The position numbers and the translations under genes are program-made. A stretch of DNA of 64,000 nt. It comes from Phycomyces nitens (Eukaryota; Mucoromycota; Mucoromycetes; Mucorales; Phycomycetaceae). This document shows, one piece after another, positions 1 through 13,073 of this stretch (position 1 is the stretch's first letter; every line of letters starts with the position of its first letter). Under the pieces are notes generated by a model, which saw nothing but the letters and a program-made list of their open reading frames with translations, had not been told where the DNA came from and searched no databases. The stretch is taken from the NCBI GenBank assembly GCA_022702545.1, contig JAHRBC010000002.1, positions 7,812,001 to 7,876,000 of the forward strand. The letters run 5' to 3'.

Positions 1-982
1 GATCACACACGATTGGTGCCTTTGTCATGATATCGACTGCCTTGATGTCAAATATACCCGCCCGTGCTCGCAAAATACGATGAATATCATCGTGAGTTAT
101 GACACCAATAACACGCGCTGGCTCTTCATATATCGCCTCGTCCTCCGTCACAGAAGATGCCACAGATGAAAATGGCGGGGACGGCATGGCAGAGTCTAGG
201 ATCACGTCCCCATTATCCATCGTCTCATTGATGACCTTTTCCAGCACAATCACACCGCACCCCTTTGGATGGCGCGTCATTTGCATAATGACGATATCCA
301 GAGGTGCATCGACCGACACACAGGCAACCTTGTCTGCAACCTGCATTGCATCGTCTACCTTGAGCAACAGTCTTCTTCCAAGTGATCCGCCAGGGTGGTT
401 AAGTGCAAATTCGTCGGTTCCAAATGATCTCAGAGTGGCCAATGATAGTCCAACTGCATCTCCCAACGCCAGCGCCAGGGTTGTTGAAGTGGTTGGTGCC
501 GGAAGGTCTCCGCCGGCCTCATGTGTGACGTGGCCATCGATCCAAGCAACGCATTCCTTGGCCAACTTACTCTTTGGGTTTCCTCCTAGTCCTACCACAG
601 GCACCTCTCGCCGCTTTAGACTTGGCATGAGCATCAGCAGTTCCTCTGTGTTTCCCGAGTACGACAAGGCCAGCACACAGTCATTTGGATTCACCACCCC
701 CAGATCACCATGCAAGGCCTCGACTGGATGAAGAAAGACTGCGGGTGTTCCGGTCGAAAGCATTGTTGCCACCATCTTTTCGCCAATCTTGCCAGACTTC
801 CCTACACCGGTCACCACCACCTTTCCTCCCCTATCTATGGCACGGAAGAGATGAACAATGGCCTGTTCGTATCCATCGCGCGTGGTCTGGTTCGACTGGA
901 GACGGGCAGCAGCAGCCAAAAGTGCCTGGGCTTCATCGATCAGGACCTTTGCTGCATTATCGACAATGGACGGGAGTATCAT
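1..982 (-). CDS. KpsF/GutQ-type sugar-phosphate isomerase (SIS + CBS), 3' end off window
   Basis: Reading leftward from the ATG at 982, one open frame of 327 codons runs off the window edge without an intron. Residues about 45-175 form a SIS (sugar isomerase) domain with a VVVTGVGKSGKIG phosphosugar-binding loop, then HPVEALHGDLG and an ALSYSGNTEE serine loop. After the SIS domain comes a TDEFALNHPGGSLGRRLL segment and the start of a CBS-pair region (ARVIGVITHDDIHRILRA). This order is that of the KpsF/GutQ/KdsD family, which interconverts ribulose-5-phosphate and arabinose-5-phosphate. Bacterial members feed KDO synthesis, a product fungi are not known to need, so the physiological substrate here is unknown. 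A roughly 35-residue acidic/Ser-rich spacer interrupts the CBS region. Family assignment is firm; enzymatic activity is inferred. Confidence 0.85.
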   Translation of the reverse strand, partial: MILPSIVDNAAKVLIDEAQALLAAAARLQSNQTTRDGYEQAIVHLFRAIDRGGKVVVTGVGKSGKIGEKMVATMLSTGTPAVFLHPVEALHGDLGVVNPNDCVLALSYSGNTEELLMLMPSLKRREVPVVGLGGNPKSKLAKECVAWIDGHVTHEAGGDLPAPTTSTTLALALGDAVGLSLATLRSFGTDEFALNHPGGSLGRRLLLKVDDAMQVADKVACVSVDAPLDIVIMQMTRHPKGCGVIVLEKVINETMDNGDVILDSAMPSPPFSSVASSVTEDEAIYEEPARVIGVITHDDIHRILRARAGIFDIKAVDIMTKAPIVCD

Positions 983-2331
983 GGGAATTATAGTAGAAAA
1001 AGAAGCTTTTAGGATCCCTTTTTTTTTTTTACAAAAAAATTAAAAAGGCACTCCGATATTTATCTCTTTTTGGTTTTACTCCGCCAGGAACACTTTACTA
1101 TTGCACAAGCCACCAATCAAGCCAATGACGCGATACCGGACAAGGTTTCTGCAATTGTGATATGAATAGATAGTGGATTGCTGTAAAGATAATTTTAAGT
1201 CTGTGCAATCACAGAAATAAAATACTAGATTGTACTGGTATTCTGTGATGGTTATCGGATTAAAATACAATATATAATATATAATATATACATATATATA
1301 ATATATACATATATATAATATATGTATATATATATATGTATATTTTTAGTGGTGTCCGATCGGCCAATGTTTACCCATCTGGCTCTTATCGGCGTCCAAC
1401 CTTGCCCCAGTGTTCATACAAATTACTAATGGTATTCACAGGTCGATATTAATTTTATTATTATTAAAAGGGCCAATGTACGATAACGAATATCTGCCTG
1501 TTACGTGTCTGGTTCCTGTATACACACAGCTCTGGTCTGCAAACATTGGAACCCCCCCGAGAGGGAATATATATATATATATATATATATATAGAGCCAT
1601 GCAAATCATATCGGGCTCAATAGCTAGTTAGGGAGGCCAGCCTATTGAGTCAGATTACTTTTGTATTGCGTTATTGCATGCGATGATCACTGAACCCAAA
1701 GGTACCAAGTGAGGAGCAAAGGGAAATATAGAAATCTTATTGAACCAATGTGTCTTTGTCTTACGGTGCGGCTAAACCGTTGCCAGCTGAATATTAATTA
1801 CTTGTCTGGCACCATCACTTGCTATTTTATTAATCTCACACACAAACACACACATCTTGGTGGCCAATGTTTGACAAGTATAAAGGGCTGGCCCTGAAGG
1901 GCTGTAGATACGGTTGTTTTCATTTGTATTATTATTTTGATTATTTTATCGAGATCGATGATCTGGTCGATTGGGAATCATAGTACTCTGATTGGTATCC
2001 ACTCTTGAGCATTTTGGATCCCTTGATTGTGTCTTTCGTTTTCTTTTTTTTTTTCAAACAATAATTAAACCCATTTTGCAATTCTTTGTTCTGGTTACAG
2101 ATATGCGCTGTCAAGACTCATTAAATATCCAGACGACCAATCTTTGGATGGAATGCCTTTTTGTTCAAAATGGCTTGCCAGCCCAAAGTATATACATTTT
2201 CCTTTTTTTATATAAAATAAATAAATAATGATCTCTAAAGGGTATTATTATTATTATTATTATTATTAGTATGACTATTATGATTAAATTACTATTATAA
2301 TTACTGGGCATGTTTTACAAGAATCTTAATA
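983..2331. other. Intergenic, AT-rich, TA microsatellites
   Basis: About 1.3 kb between the start of the SIS gene and the 3' end of the next gene. It holds a T-run at 1019-1030, a dense block of ATATA/TATAC repeats at about 1268-1345, a pure (AT)n run at about 1568-1592 and an (ATT)n stretch at about 2245-2268. No coding signal or RNA gene was recognised. Confidence 0.6.
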
Positions 2332-3835
2332 TCATTCGTCTTGGTCTTTATCGGGAAGTGTGAATGTATCGACGGGCAAGATTATCTTCTTGTCCCCTGC
2401 ATCATACAGCATCTGGCGCTCAATGACTATCCGACGCGTAAAACTGCTTGACTTCCCACACACTCCAGGCTCTCCTGCCAAGAACCACTGGGCTCGCATG
2501 GCGATCAATTTGTCAATTATGCCCAAGATACTTATATCCACTGGATCAGCATAGGGTGAGATCGGCAAGATGTTCCAGTTCTGAGACGGCAGTTCATCGT
2601 ATGGAATCGAATCCGGACCTTGGTCAATGGTAGTAAGGGTGACATTCAGTCGCTCATAGACATACTTGATTGCCAAGTGATGCTGGGGTTTAAGCTGATA
2701 GAGCTTAAAGGACATTGATTCTGGCTGGGCCTTTGAGGTAGTGAGCAGATGAGGGTAGTCTGTCAGCAGAAACACATTCGGGACCTCACTACTGCCAACC
2801 ACATCTTTGACCTTGTTCACCAGGCTGGCCGCACACACAACCATATTGTCCAGTGGCATCAGGCGCTCCATTCGCCAATGAACGGCCACAAATGGCTCTA
2901 GCTGTTTGGCAATCTGGTCTGCCAGAGATGTCCAGGTATCACTGTAGGACAGAGGTTCATTTGCACTTGGGTCTTGGATGAATGGGAACCTGTAAGCAAA
3001 GGTTATTTTGGACTGTTTTGGACTGTTCTTGATTGAACAAGCCAGCTTACCTTCTGTCATAGTATAGCTGGATGACATCGACTATCGGTGGTTCCTCTGT
3101 TGCACCAAAATGGTTGATATAATCCTGATTTCTGGCCTCATCACTTAGGGCACCAGTCAGCAGCTCTGTATAGTTGCCTGGTCGCTTTTCAAAGTGTTCA
3201 TGATCTTCGAGGTAAAAATGTGACTCGGGTCGATCAATAATCATATGGTTCTTGAAGCAATTTGGCAACTCCAAGTAGTTTGGGTTTCCATTTGATTCCA
3301 GATACACTTCTTGGCCTACCGGGGACCGGTCGAGTTCATTGCGTTCCTTGAGCCACATGTTAAAATGGCGCAAGGATATGTACTCAAACGCATGCTTGTT
3401 CTTGTTCAGCCATGAATACGAGTAATAGAAACTAAACGGCCTTTGACGGCACGCACCCATATGCGAGTTGTGGACATTTGGGAGGACGATTGTCCGATCG
3501 ACGTAGCCCGAGAGGTATGCAATCTGTCTAAAGTGTTCCTGTGCTTTTGATTCTTGTTCGGTGATAACGATTGGCAAGATAAAGCGGCAAGTGTCATGTC
3601 CACAGTATTTTTGGTTGATCAGTCTCATTTCTTCATCTCTATCAAATGCCTGCCGAGAACGGTTGACGGATACGACATCTTGAACTGAATCTTCTTTGGT
3701 TGGTTTGGTGTATTCGAGACTATTAGAAGATTGATCCCCGAGATTCTGGAGATGAAGCCAAGAGAGACACGCCAAGACGATGATGGCTAGCAAGAAAAAG
3801 ACGTAGCGGCTGGTTGGCTTTGATGTACGAAACAT
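2332..3835 (-). CDS. GDP-fucose protein O-fucosyltransferase-like type II membrane protein
   Basis: Two exons, 3835-3051 and 2989-2332, joined across a 61-nt GTAAGC...TTACAG intron (2990-3050), give 480 aa. A short basic N-terminus is followed by one membrane anchor (YVFFLLAIIVLACLSWL, about residues 11-28), the layout of a Golgi/ER type II glycosyltransferase. The C-terminal half carries FVAVHWRMERL, which matches the conserved HxRxE nucleotide-sugar motif of the O-fucosyltransferase superfamily, and VFLLTDYP, the later strand of the GT-B fold. It probably transfers fucose or a related sugar to secretory-pathway proteins, but the substrate cannot be read from the sequence. A second member of the superfamily lies 2.1 kb away at 5939-7411 on the same strand. 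Confidence 0.78.
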
Positions 3836-4294
3836 TTCAGATTATCAAGGAATGGAAAATGGGTATGATATATATATATATTATATATATATAAAATGAG
3901 AGAAAATGGTCGAGAATTGAAACCCAAAGAGTGCTTGTTTATAAATATCTGTTATATATTTAATTTATATTTATAACTATATAACTATATATATATATAT
4001 ATAATATCTATCTATATTTATTATATTTATCTATAACTGATTTCCTGGTCCTCAATCATTCAAGAAATGCTCATATTGTCAATTAACCATACTTGAACAT
4101 TCTGGTGATTATCCTCTTTGGGATAGGGTAGTTATGTGCACGTTTGATGTCCATCTCGGTACCTCGTTCAATTGGCCAAATAGCCCCCTCTTCCCTCCTC
4201 CTCCTCCAAAAAAAAAAAAAAAAAAGAGGTTACCCAGGTGGCTTGTTGTGCTATAGACTTTTGGAGGGGGGGTCCCAGGAAATATGCAGTTAAG
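3836..4294. other. Divergent promoter region, TA repeats and poly-A
   Basis: Shared upstream region between the leftward O-fucosyltransferase-like gene and the rightward COX16 gene. It contains TA-rich repeats at about 3866-3895 and 3950-4035, a C/T-rich stretch at 4186-4206 and an A-run at about 4207-4225. No protein is supported here. Confidence 0.5.
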
Positions 4295-4733
4295 ATGCCT
4301 ACATTCCAGTCGAAACCATTTGGTCGCCAGAGTGCTCTTGGTCCTCTGGCAGCAAAGGCCAAGAAACACCCGTTTGTGCTGTTTGGCTTGCCATTCCTTG
4401 CAATCATGGTAGGAGGTTCATTTGGACTTGCTCAACTTACCCAGACACGCTATGATCATCGTGACATGAGAAACACAAAGGTAAATAAGATCAAACGTCA
4501 GGGCTGCCCTGACGCCTCTATAGTTGGCCAAGGAAGAGGCTCTTGGAATCGATAAGAACCGAAGAAAGCTGAGTCTCCAGGAAGAGTACTGGGTAAGCCG
4601 CTTATGATTGAGATCAAATGAGGCTCCTAACTGCATTATTATTATTACTATCATTATGTAGCGCCTGCAAGCAAAGACTGACGACGAAGACTGGGAACAG
4701 GTGCGGATTGAACGTCCAGCAGGCGTTGAATGA
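4295..4733 (+). CDS. COX16: Cytochrome c oxidase assembly protein COX16
   Basis: Exons 4295-4480, 4524-4592 and 4662-4733 give 108 aa. The introns are 43 nt (GTAAAT...TAG) and 69 nt (GTAAGC...TAG). COX16 is a small inner-mitochondrial-membrane protein needed for cytochrome oxidase assembly, where it supports Cox1 and Cox2 maturation. The sequence shows KKHPFVLFGLPFLAIMV, one transmembrane segment at about residues 24-45, followed by LTQTRYDHRD and a charged tail ending EDWEQVRIERP, which matches the conserved 'D-x-W-E-x-V-R-[VI]-x-R-P' ending of the family. The start at 4295 was preferred over an upstream in-frame extension because it gives the normal family length and the usual short basic lead. 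Both splice junctions keep the reading phase. Confidence 0.9.
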
Positions 4734-4972
4734 TAGAGATTATTTAGACTTTGAAATATTCTTGATACATATAAATATATGATTAATAACAAAAAAGGGA
4801 TTATTTGGCTCACAAAGGAAAGAATGTGAGTAATACAGGGGAGCGGGACAGAAAAACGAGTGCTTTGGTGAAGCCAATGGTTACGCTTTTTTTTTTAAAA
4901 GAGATTTTTGTATATATTTGATTGTCCAAAGACTATTACTACTTTACCTGTTTGTGATCATTAGTAGCAGCA

Positions 4973-5719
4973 ATGAGTCAAGTCCTCTTGTTTGTCTTTG
5001 CGTCTGTGTTTTCAATCACGATGCTCTTTTTGAGTATTTTCTATGCAAGTATTTCAAGATGATTGTAGATTTGAACATATTAATATTAATCATCATCATC
5101 ATCATTTTGTTTATCAATCAGACCATCATGTTCTCAGATCTCGAATGTGATTACATTAACCCTATTGACCTCTGCCGCAAACTCAACAAGGTAAAAACAA
5201 CAACAACAACAACAACAACAACCAATATCTCCAAACGTCAAACTCACCCTGAGACCCATTTAGTTTGTTGTGCCAGAAATGGCTGCACAAACCTTCATGT
5301 TTGCCCTGTTTGTGATCAACGGCAGCTGGCTCGCGGCCTTTATCCATCTTCCCATGCTTATCTTTCACGTCAACAAGTAAATGCCAATTTGTTTTTTGTT
5401 TTTGGATCTTGAATCTTGGATCTTGGATCTTAGTCTCGGCTAACCTTTGCTTCTTCTTCTCTCCAAAAAGGATCCGGAACGACCAATACCACTTTGATGC
5501 CACTGAAATCTTTCGTACGCTATCGGTGCACAAAAAGGAATACTTTATAAAGATTGCATTCTACGTCGTTGTAAGTCTAAAGATTGCAAGGTTTATGGTG
5601 ATTAACGGATCGTTTTCTTTTTTGGTTGGAAACCATAGTGCTTCTTTTATTTCCTTTACCGCATGATTGTTGAAATGGTGGCAGTCGATGATTCATGGAA
5701 GAACAACCGTGTAAAGTAA
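4973..5719 (+). CDS. ERV14: Cornichon-family ER cargo receptor (ERV14-like)
   Basis: Five exons, 4973-5044, 5122-5190, 5264-5376, 5471-5570 and 5639-5719, give 144 aa. Cornichon/Erv14 proteins load transmembrane cargo into COPII vesicles at the ER. The product has three hydrophobic helices, the family signature FSDLECDYINPIDLC, and DATEIFRTLSVHKKEYF, which is nearly invariant in cornichons. The first intron (5045-5121) begins GCAAGT rather than GT. With this GC-AG splice the junction reads FYTIMFSDLE and aligns without gaps to the family (HFTILYADLE in yeast). No GT near the junction gives a working frame. The other introns are normal GT-AG, the second containing an ACA repeat. A downstream A/T run follows the TAA. 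Confidence 0.93.
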
Positions 5720-5938
5720 AGCATACATGTGTATATATAAAGTGTATCATTTGAGAGCAATGTTTGCTTGTCTACAGAGAATGTATAGAAATATATATAT
5801 ATAAAAAAAAGAGAGAGAGAGGGCTATATATATATATATGTACAGGCACTCTAAAGAATCCAAAATAAATAATAATAATAATACTAATAGTAATAATAAT
5901 AAAAACGCGTCTTTCTTTTTTTTTTTTTTTTGAAGGGG

Positions 5939-7411
5939 TTAAACGTCTCTTGGTATCCATGCTCGGTTCAGCGATTCAATATAGCGCGAATATGTAGATC
6001 TTGGGGTAGTAAGGATCTCTCTTGCATGGGCCGCGACCATTGCATCGACCAAGGGTATAAGAAATGGGCGAAGTGATTTTGAAGGGTCTACGAGATCGCG
6101 AATTCCGTCGAGAGGGGCTAGTAGTGAAGAGGGAATGTCCTGGAGAGTGACAGTGCAGGGAAAGTGATCAAACCATGGAAGGATGGTACTATTCAAGGCA
6201 CGTGGGTGTTCATGATCGGTTGCAATGTACACTAGAACTCGCGCATTCAGATGCTGGAGGGATTTTGTTCGATCAGATGGCACAGGACTACAGAATAATG
6301 ACCATGGAGGGGTTGTCAGATCTTCAGGAGGCAGCAGTTGGAACCTTGACTGAGATTGAAGGCCTTCTAGACGCCATGCGGGCGAGTTCTCTTTTTCAAT
6401 CGATTCTTTGGGCAGCATTACTGGTGCACCAGTAATATTGGCCATGGTGCGGATAAACGTCTCTAGATTGGCCTCTACTTGACTGCGAAAGGGTGCGTCG
6501 CCAGTTCGGAAATGCAGAGAGAGAAATGCACCAGGGCCTCCGAGGTGTTCAACAATGGCCTTTACCGTGTCCCCTAGCAGATTGTCTCTACGGTACTGAA
6601 GCACAGAACTGATTGTGTTTTGGAGAGCAATATGTTCTGGCTTTTGCAGTGTGAGACGCGTCGATCCAAACACGCCTCCAAGCTGCAATAGGCGTTCGGG
6701 TCTGTTTTGCCATCGTTTGGGTGTAAATACTCGGTAGTAACGACGACCTGTAAATGAATCCACAAAGTTTGTTCCATTGGCAAGGATTGCTTTGGCTACC
6801 TTTGGATCCTCATACAGACGCCAATCATAGAGCTGCTTGTCTTTGTATTCAAACGTGTCGTCTGGAGATATCCCGAGTTCGTTTTGGATCGATTGAAGAG
6901 AGACGATGTTGTGGAAGCGGATACGTACCTGGGACAATAAAGGACTAAAATCATGAAGGTCTGTCCAGGCCATTGTACCAAAGTTGATGTACTCTTCACA
7001 CTTGCTACGTCTGACATAGGTCCTCAACAGACCAGATGTAGGTTCTTGGCAAATGACATTAAAGTTCTTTGGAGTTGTGAGCCAGCTGAGATGTTCAGAG
7101 AGTTCGTTCCTTGGCATCCATCCAACTACATTACCAAGAAATGCAGGGGGAACAATCAATGTGCGATTGAGAATTGCAGCCAACAAGAGTGCATTGGCCA
7201 ATTCGATTCGCTGGTTTGAAAGACCAGAATGTGGCAAGTATGACAGAAAGCGTTCATCTTTCCAGGATCTTGATGCGTTTTGGGAATCATTATTGGTCAG
7301 GATCCATAATGTCACCAAGACAAAGGTGATCATGGCCATCATGATCCCTCTGTTGCGCTGGATCGTGATCTTTAAAAGCTGAAAGGACTTGCGAGTCCTG
7401 TTGGCCTGCAT
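5939..7411 (-). CDS. Second O-fucosyltransferase-like type II membrane protein
   Basis: Single uninterrupted frame of 490 aa. A basic N-terminus precedes one membrane anchor (MMAMITFVLVTLWIL, about residues 24-38). The lumenal part starts with FLSYLPHSGLSNQRIELANA, the N-terminal sugar-nucleotide-fold motif common in fungal O-fucosyltransferase-like proteins. Later it has FLSLHFRTGDAPF, the HxR motif, then VLVYIATDHEHP and a C-terminal LVDAMVAAHAREI...TYSRYIE segment, which corresponds to the conserved end of the GT-B fold. It is probably a Golgi glycosyltransferase acting on secreted proteins; donor and acceptor are unknown. It is intronless, unlike the related gene at 2332-3835, and the two share motifs rather than close identity, so they are old paralogues rather than a recent duplication. 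Confidence 0.8.
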   Translation of the reverse strand: MQANRTRKSFQLLKITIQRNRGIMMAMITFVLVTLWILTNNDSQNASRSWKDERFLSYLPHSGLSNQRIELANALLLAAILNRTLIVPPAFLGNVVGWMPRNELSEHLSWLTTPKNFNVICQEPTSGLLRTYVRRSKCEEYINFGTMAWTDLHDFSPLLSQVRIRFHNIVSLQSIQNELGISPDDTFEYKDKQLYDWRLYEDPKVAKAILANGTNFVDSFTGRRYYRVFTPKRWQNRPERLLQLGGVFGSTRLTLQKPEHIALQNTISSVLQYRRDNLLGDTVKAIVEHLGGPGAFLSLHFRTGDAPFRSQVEANLETFIRTMANITGAPVMLPKESIEKENSPAWRLEGLQSQSRFQLLPPEDLTTPPWSLFCSPVPSDRTKSLQHLNARVLVYIATDHEHPRALNSTILPWFDHFPCTVTLQDIPSSLLAPLDGIRDLVDPSKSLRPFLIPLVDAMVAAHAREILTTPRSTYSRYIESLNRAWIPRDV

Positions 7412-8207
7412 CTCTGTGAAGCTCTCGGTTGATAAAGAAGAAGGGAAATTGAATAGGTGAGTGAATTCTTAATTTTCTATTCTATTTTATGTTATTTTTA
7501 TTTTTATTTTAGTATCAATCCTCCTATTAAGCCCACACAAATATTTATATATTTATATATTTATATTTATATATAAATGCGAAATAGAATACTAATTAAT
7601 AATGGCTGTCAAGGGTGGTCTATTTGGGCTTATAGATATATAGATATATAGATATATGTTACTCTGGGCTTTGGCGATAATCAAGGATATGTTTATTTGT
7701 TGGTACCTTGTTTCATCATTACTGATTTATTCTGGTGGTATTATTCTGGTACGACTCGATTGTAGATCACTGTTTTGTATGAGCTGTGGAGATATTGGGT
7801 CTAGTCCGGTATGTTTCAATAAAATAGTATTTTGTTTCAATATATAAAAATTAACACATTGGTCCCACATACTGCTCCAAATGAAACCACAATTCTAGAT
7901 ATTCTAAATGATATATATGTATATATATATGTATATGTATATGTATATATATGCTAAGCCTTGACCTGGCAATTGTCTTTTTTTGGTTTTTGGTTTTTAA
8001 AATCCAGACAAGGCTGCTATTTTGTATTCCAGCCTCGATGGCCTTGACTGACAAAATTGTTCAAGGCTGTAAATGAAAAAAAAGGGTATAATATTTATGC
8101 CAATAAAAAAGAAGATGAAAGTCTTGTATCTTTAATCATGTAGTAAAGAATGTAAAGACTACATATAGCCATGAGATTCATAGAGACTAATCTTTAATGT
8201 ATAAAAT
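7412..8207. other. Intergenic, TA-rich
   Basis: Upstream region of the leftward glycosyltransferase gene, with TTTA/TATA runs at about 7540-7580 and 7635-7655 and a TATATG repeat at about 7911-7953. No coding potential is supported. The left end of the transposon relic at 8208-9311 probably lies in the last 100 bases, but I could not identify its terminal repeat. Confidence 0.5.
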
Positions 8208-9311
8208 TTATAGTGGTAAAAAATAGGGTATGTTTAATAAGTAATGGATGAATTTATTCGCTTTCAAAGCAGCTAATCTGTTATCCATATGGAGACAGTA
8301 TTGTTCACAAACATCTACTGTCACCATTCTCCAGCTTCCTTGTAAAGCCTCCTTCAACTTATCCAGAGTGGTAGGCTTGTGAGGACTCATCCTCAAAAGA
8401 TTATCTAGAAGACTCCAAATATTTTCGATTGGGCTGAGGTCTGGACTGTTTGTACGCTCCAAGACGTTCACAGCCCAAGGTCTTTTTTGCACCTTTCTGA
8501 CATGACTACTTTATGAGAGGTGGCACTGTCGTGTTGGTAAATGTAGCCACCATCCTCAACATTTGGAAGACTCTCATAGAATAACAAAAAAAGAGTCTTG
8601 CAAAACCTTTACATACTTTTTAGCATTCATATTGCCATCCAAGACAACAAGTGGTCCAACCCCTCCTGCCCAGATACATCCCTAGATCATGATCGAACCT
8701 CCATTTTCCTTGCACTTTTTGAAGCAAGGCAGTCAGGGTGGTACTTCTCATTAGGCTCATGCCAAACATGGGCACAGCCATTCTCCTTGAAGAGAATATT
8801 GGACTCATCACTCCAGATCACCTTTTCCCATTGCTGGTCCCAGTTTTTTGCTTTTTTTTTTTTTACAGCATTGTAAAAAGCGAGGCGCTTTGCAATGTGA
8901 TCCTTAGTCAGTAGAGGCTTTGCGAGAGCTAGACATGAATGAATATTCCATTATGTGTAAAGTCGTACTAATAGTCTTTGCACAAACAGATTTTCCTGTC
9001 TCTTCCTTTATGGTGTGAGCCATGTCACCCAAAGTCTGATGACGATCTCTCTTCAAGTTGAACATGAGATGTCTTTCTTCTCTGGGAGTAAGTCGCTTTG
9101 GTCTTCCTGAACGGCTCTTGTCAGCAACAGACCCAGTTTTGTTGTATTTTTTTTAATAATACGAGAGATTGTAGTAGGTGTGACATTTTCGTATCTTGCA
9201 ATGTCAGCAACTTTCATTCTGGCAATATTAAGCCCAATTAAGATTCCTTTTTCTAAAATCTAAAAACTTTTGCAAGGCCCTGTGAGGCTGTGTGTTCTGT
9301 ACTTTAGGCAT
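8208..9311 (-). pseudogene. Broken Tc1/mariner transposase
   Basis: The minus strand, read from 9311 down to 8208, shows pieces of a Tc1-family DDE transposase in correct order but different frames. They are an N-terminal HTH region with VADIARYENVTPTTISRII, then SRSGRPKRLTPREERHL, then KVIWSDESNILFKENG around 8830-8770, the glycine-rich strand with VGPLVVLDGNMNAKKY around 8690-8610, then a YQHDSA-like strand and the C-terminal SPDLSPIENIWSLLDNLL at about 8450-8390. At least three frame changes, several next to A-runs, make it non-functional. The right side ends in ACCCTGTA at 9416-9423, which looks like a Tc1 terminus beside a TA target. A matching left end was not found. Confidence 0.85.
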
Positions 9312-9423
9312 GATGATAAAGTTATTAATGGAATCTAAAAGATTAAGAAAAGCAAAGTGTAAAGATGTCTAAAGAGATGAATATCTGAGATTCAAAGTAC
9401 ACAATTTGTTACCCGACCCTGTA

Positions 9424-12688
<3,265 letters not shown>

Positions 12689-13073
12689 ACCAACCAACCA
12701 ACCAACCAACCAACCTTTACCTACCTGGCAAAACATTAAAATACATGTATAAAATATAGCAATAACAATAACAATAAAAATAAAAAAATGTACACATTTA
12801 TATATAATGTAAAATGTATGTATATTAATCTCGAGCTTATCTTTCTTATTATTCTTATTCTTATTCTTCTTTTTCTTTTTCTTCTTCGTCTTCGTCTTCT
12901 TTTTGCTTAAGAGCAAGAGCAAGAGCAAAAGCAAGAGCAAGAGCAAGAGCAAGAGCAAGAGCAAAAAAAACATGGAAAATAATAAAATAAAATAATAAAA
13001 TAATAATATAAAAAAAAGCCATTCGAGATTTTGTTATATACAATCTGTCCAAAAAATGTATATATACAATATA
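12689..13073. repeat. Convergent intergenic region with hexamer and pyrimidine repeats
   Basis: 3' region shared by AAT2 (+) and the cyclin gene (-). It contains (ACCA)n at about 12689-12713, a TTCTTA/TCTTTT pyrimidine stretch at about 12850-12903 and a tandem hexamer GAGCAA repeated about nine times at 12911-12966, followed by A/T runs. Open frames here (poly-Leu and poly-Ala-Leu) are artefacts of the repeats. Confidence 0.7.

Noticed and set aside
4109..4407. Minus-strand frames opposite COX16 exon 1
   Set aside because: They run through a homopolymer (poly-Phe/Gly/Glu) and are antisense to a well-supported exon.
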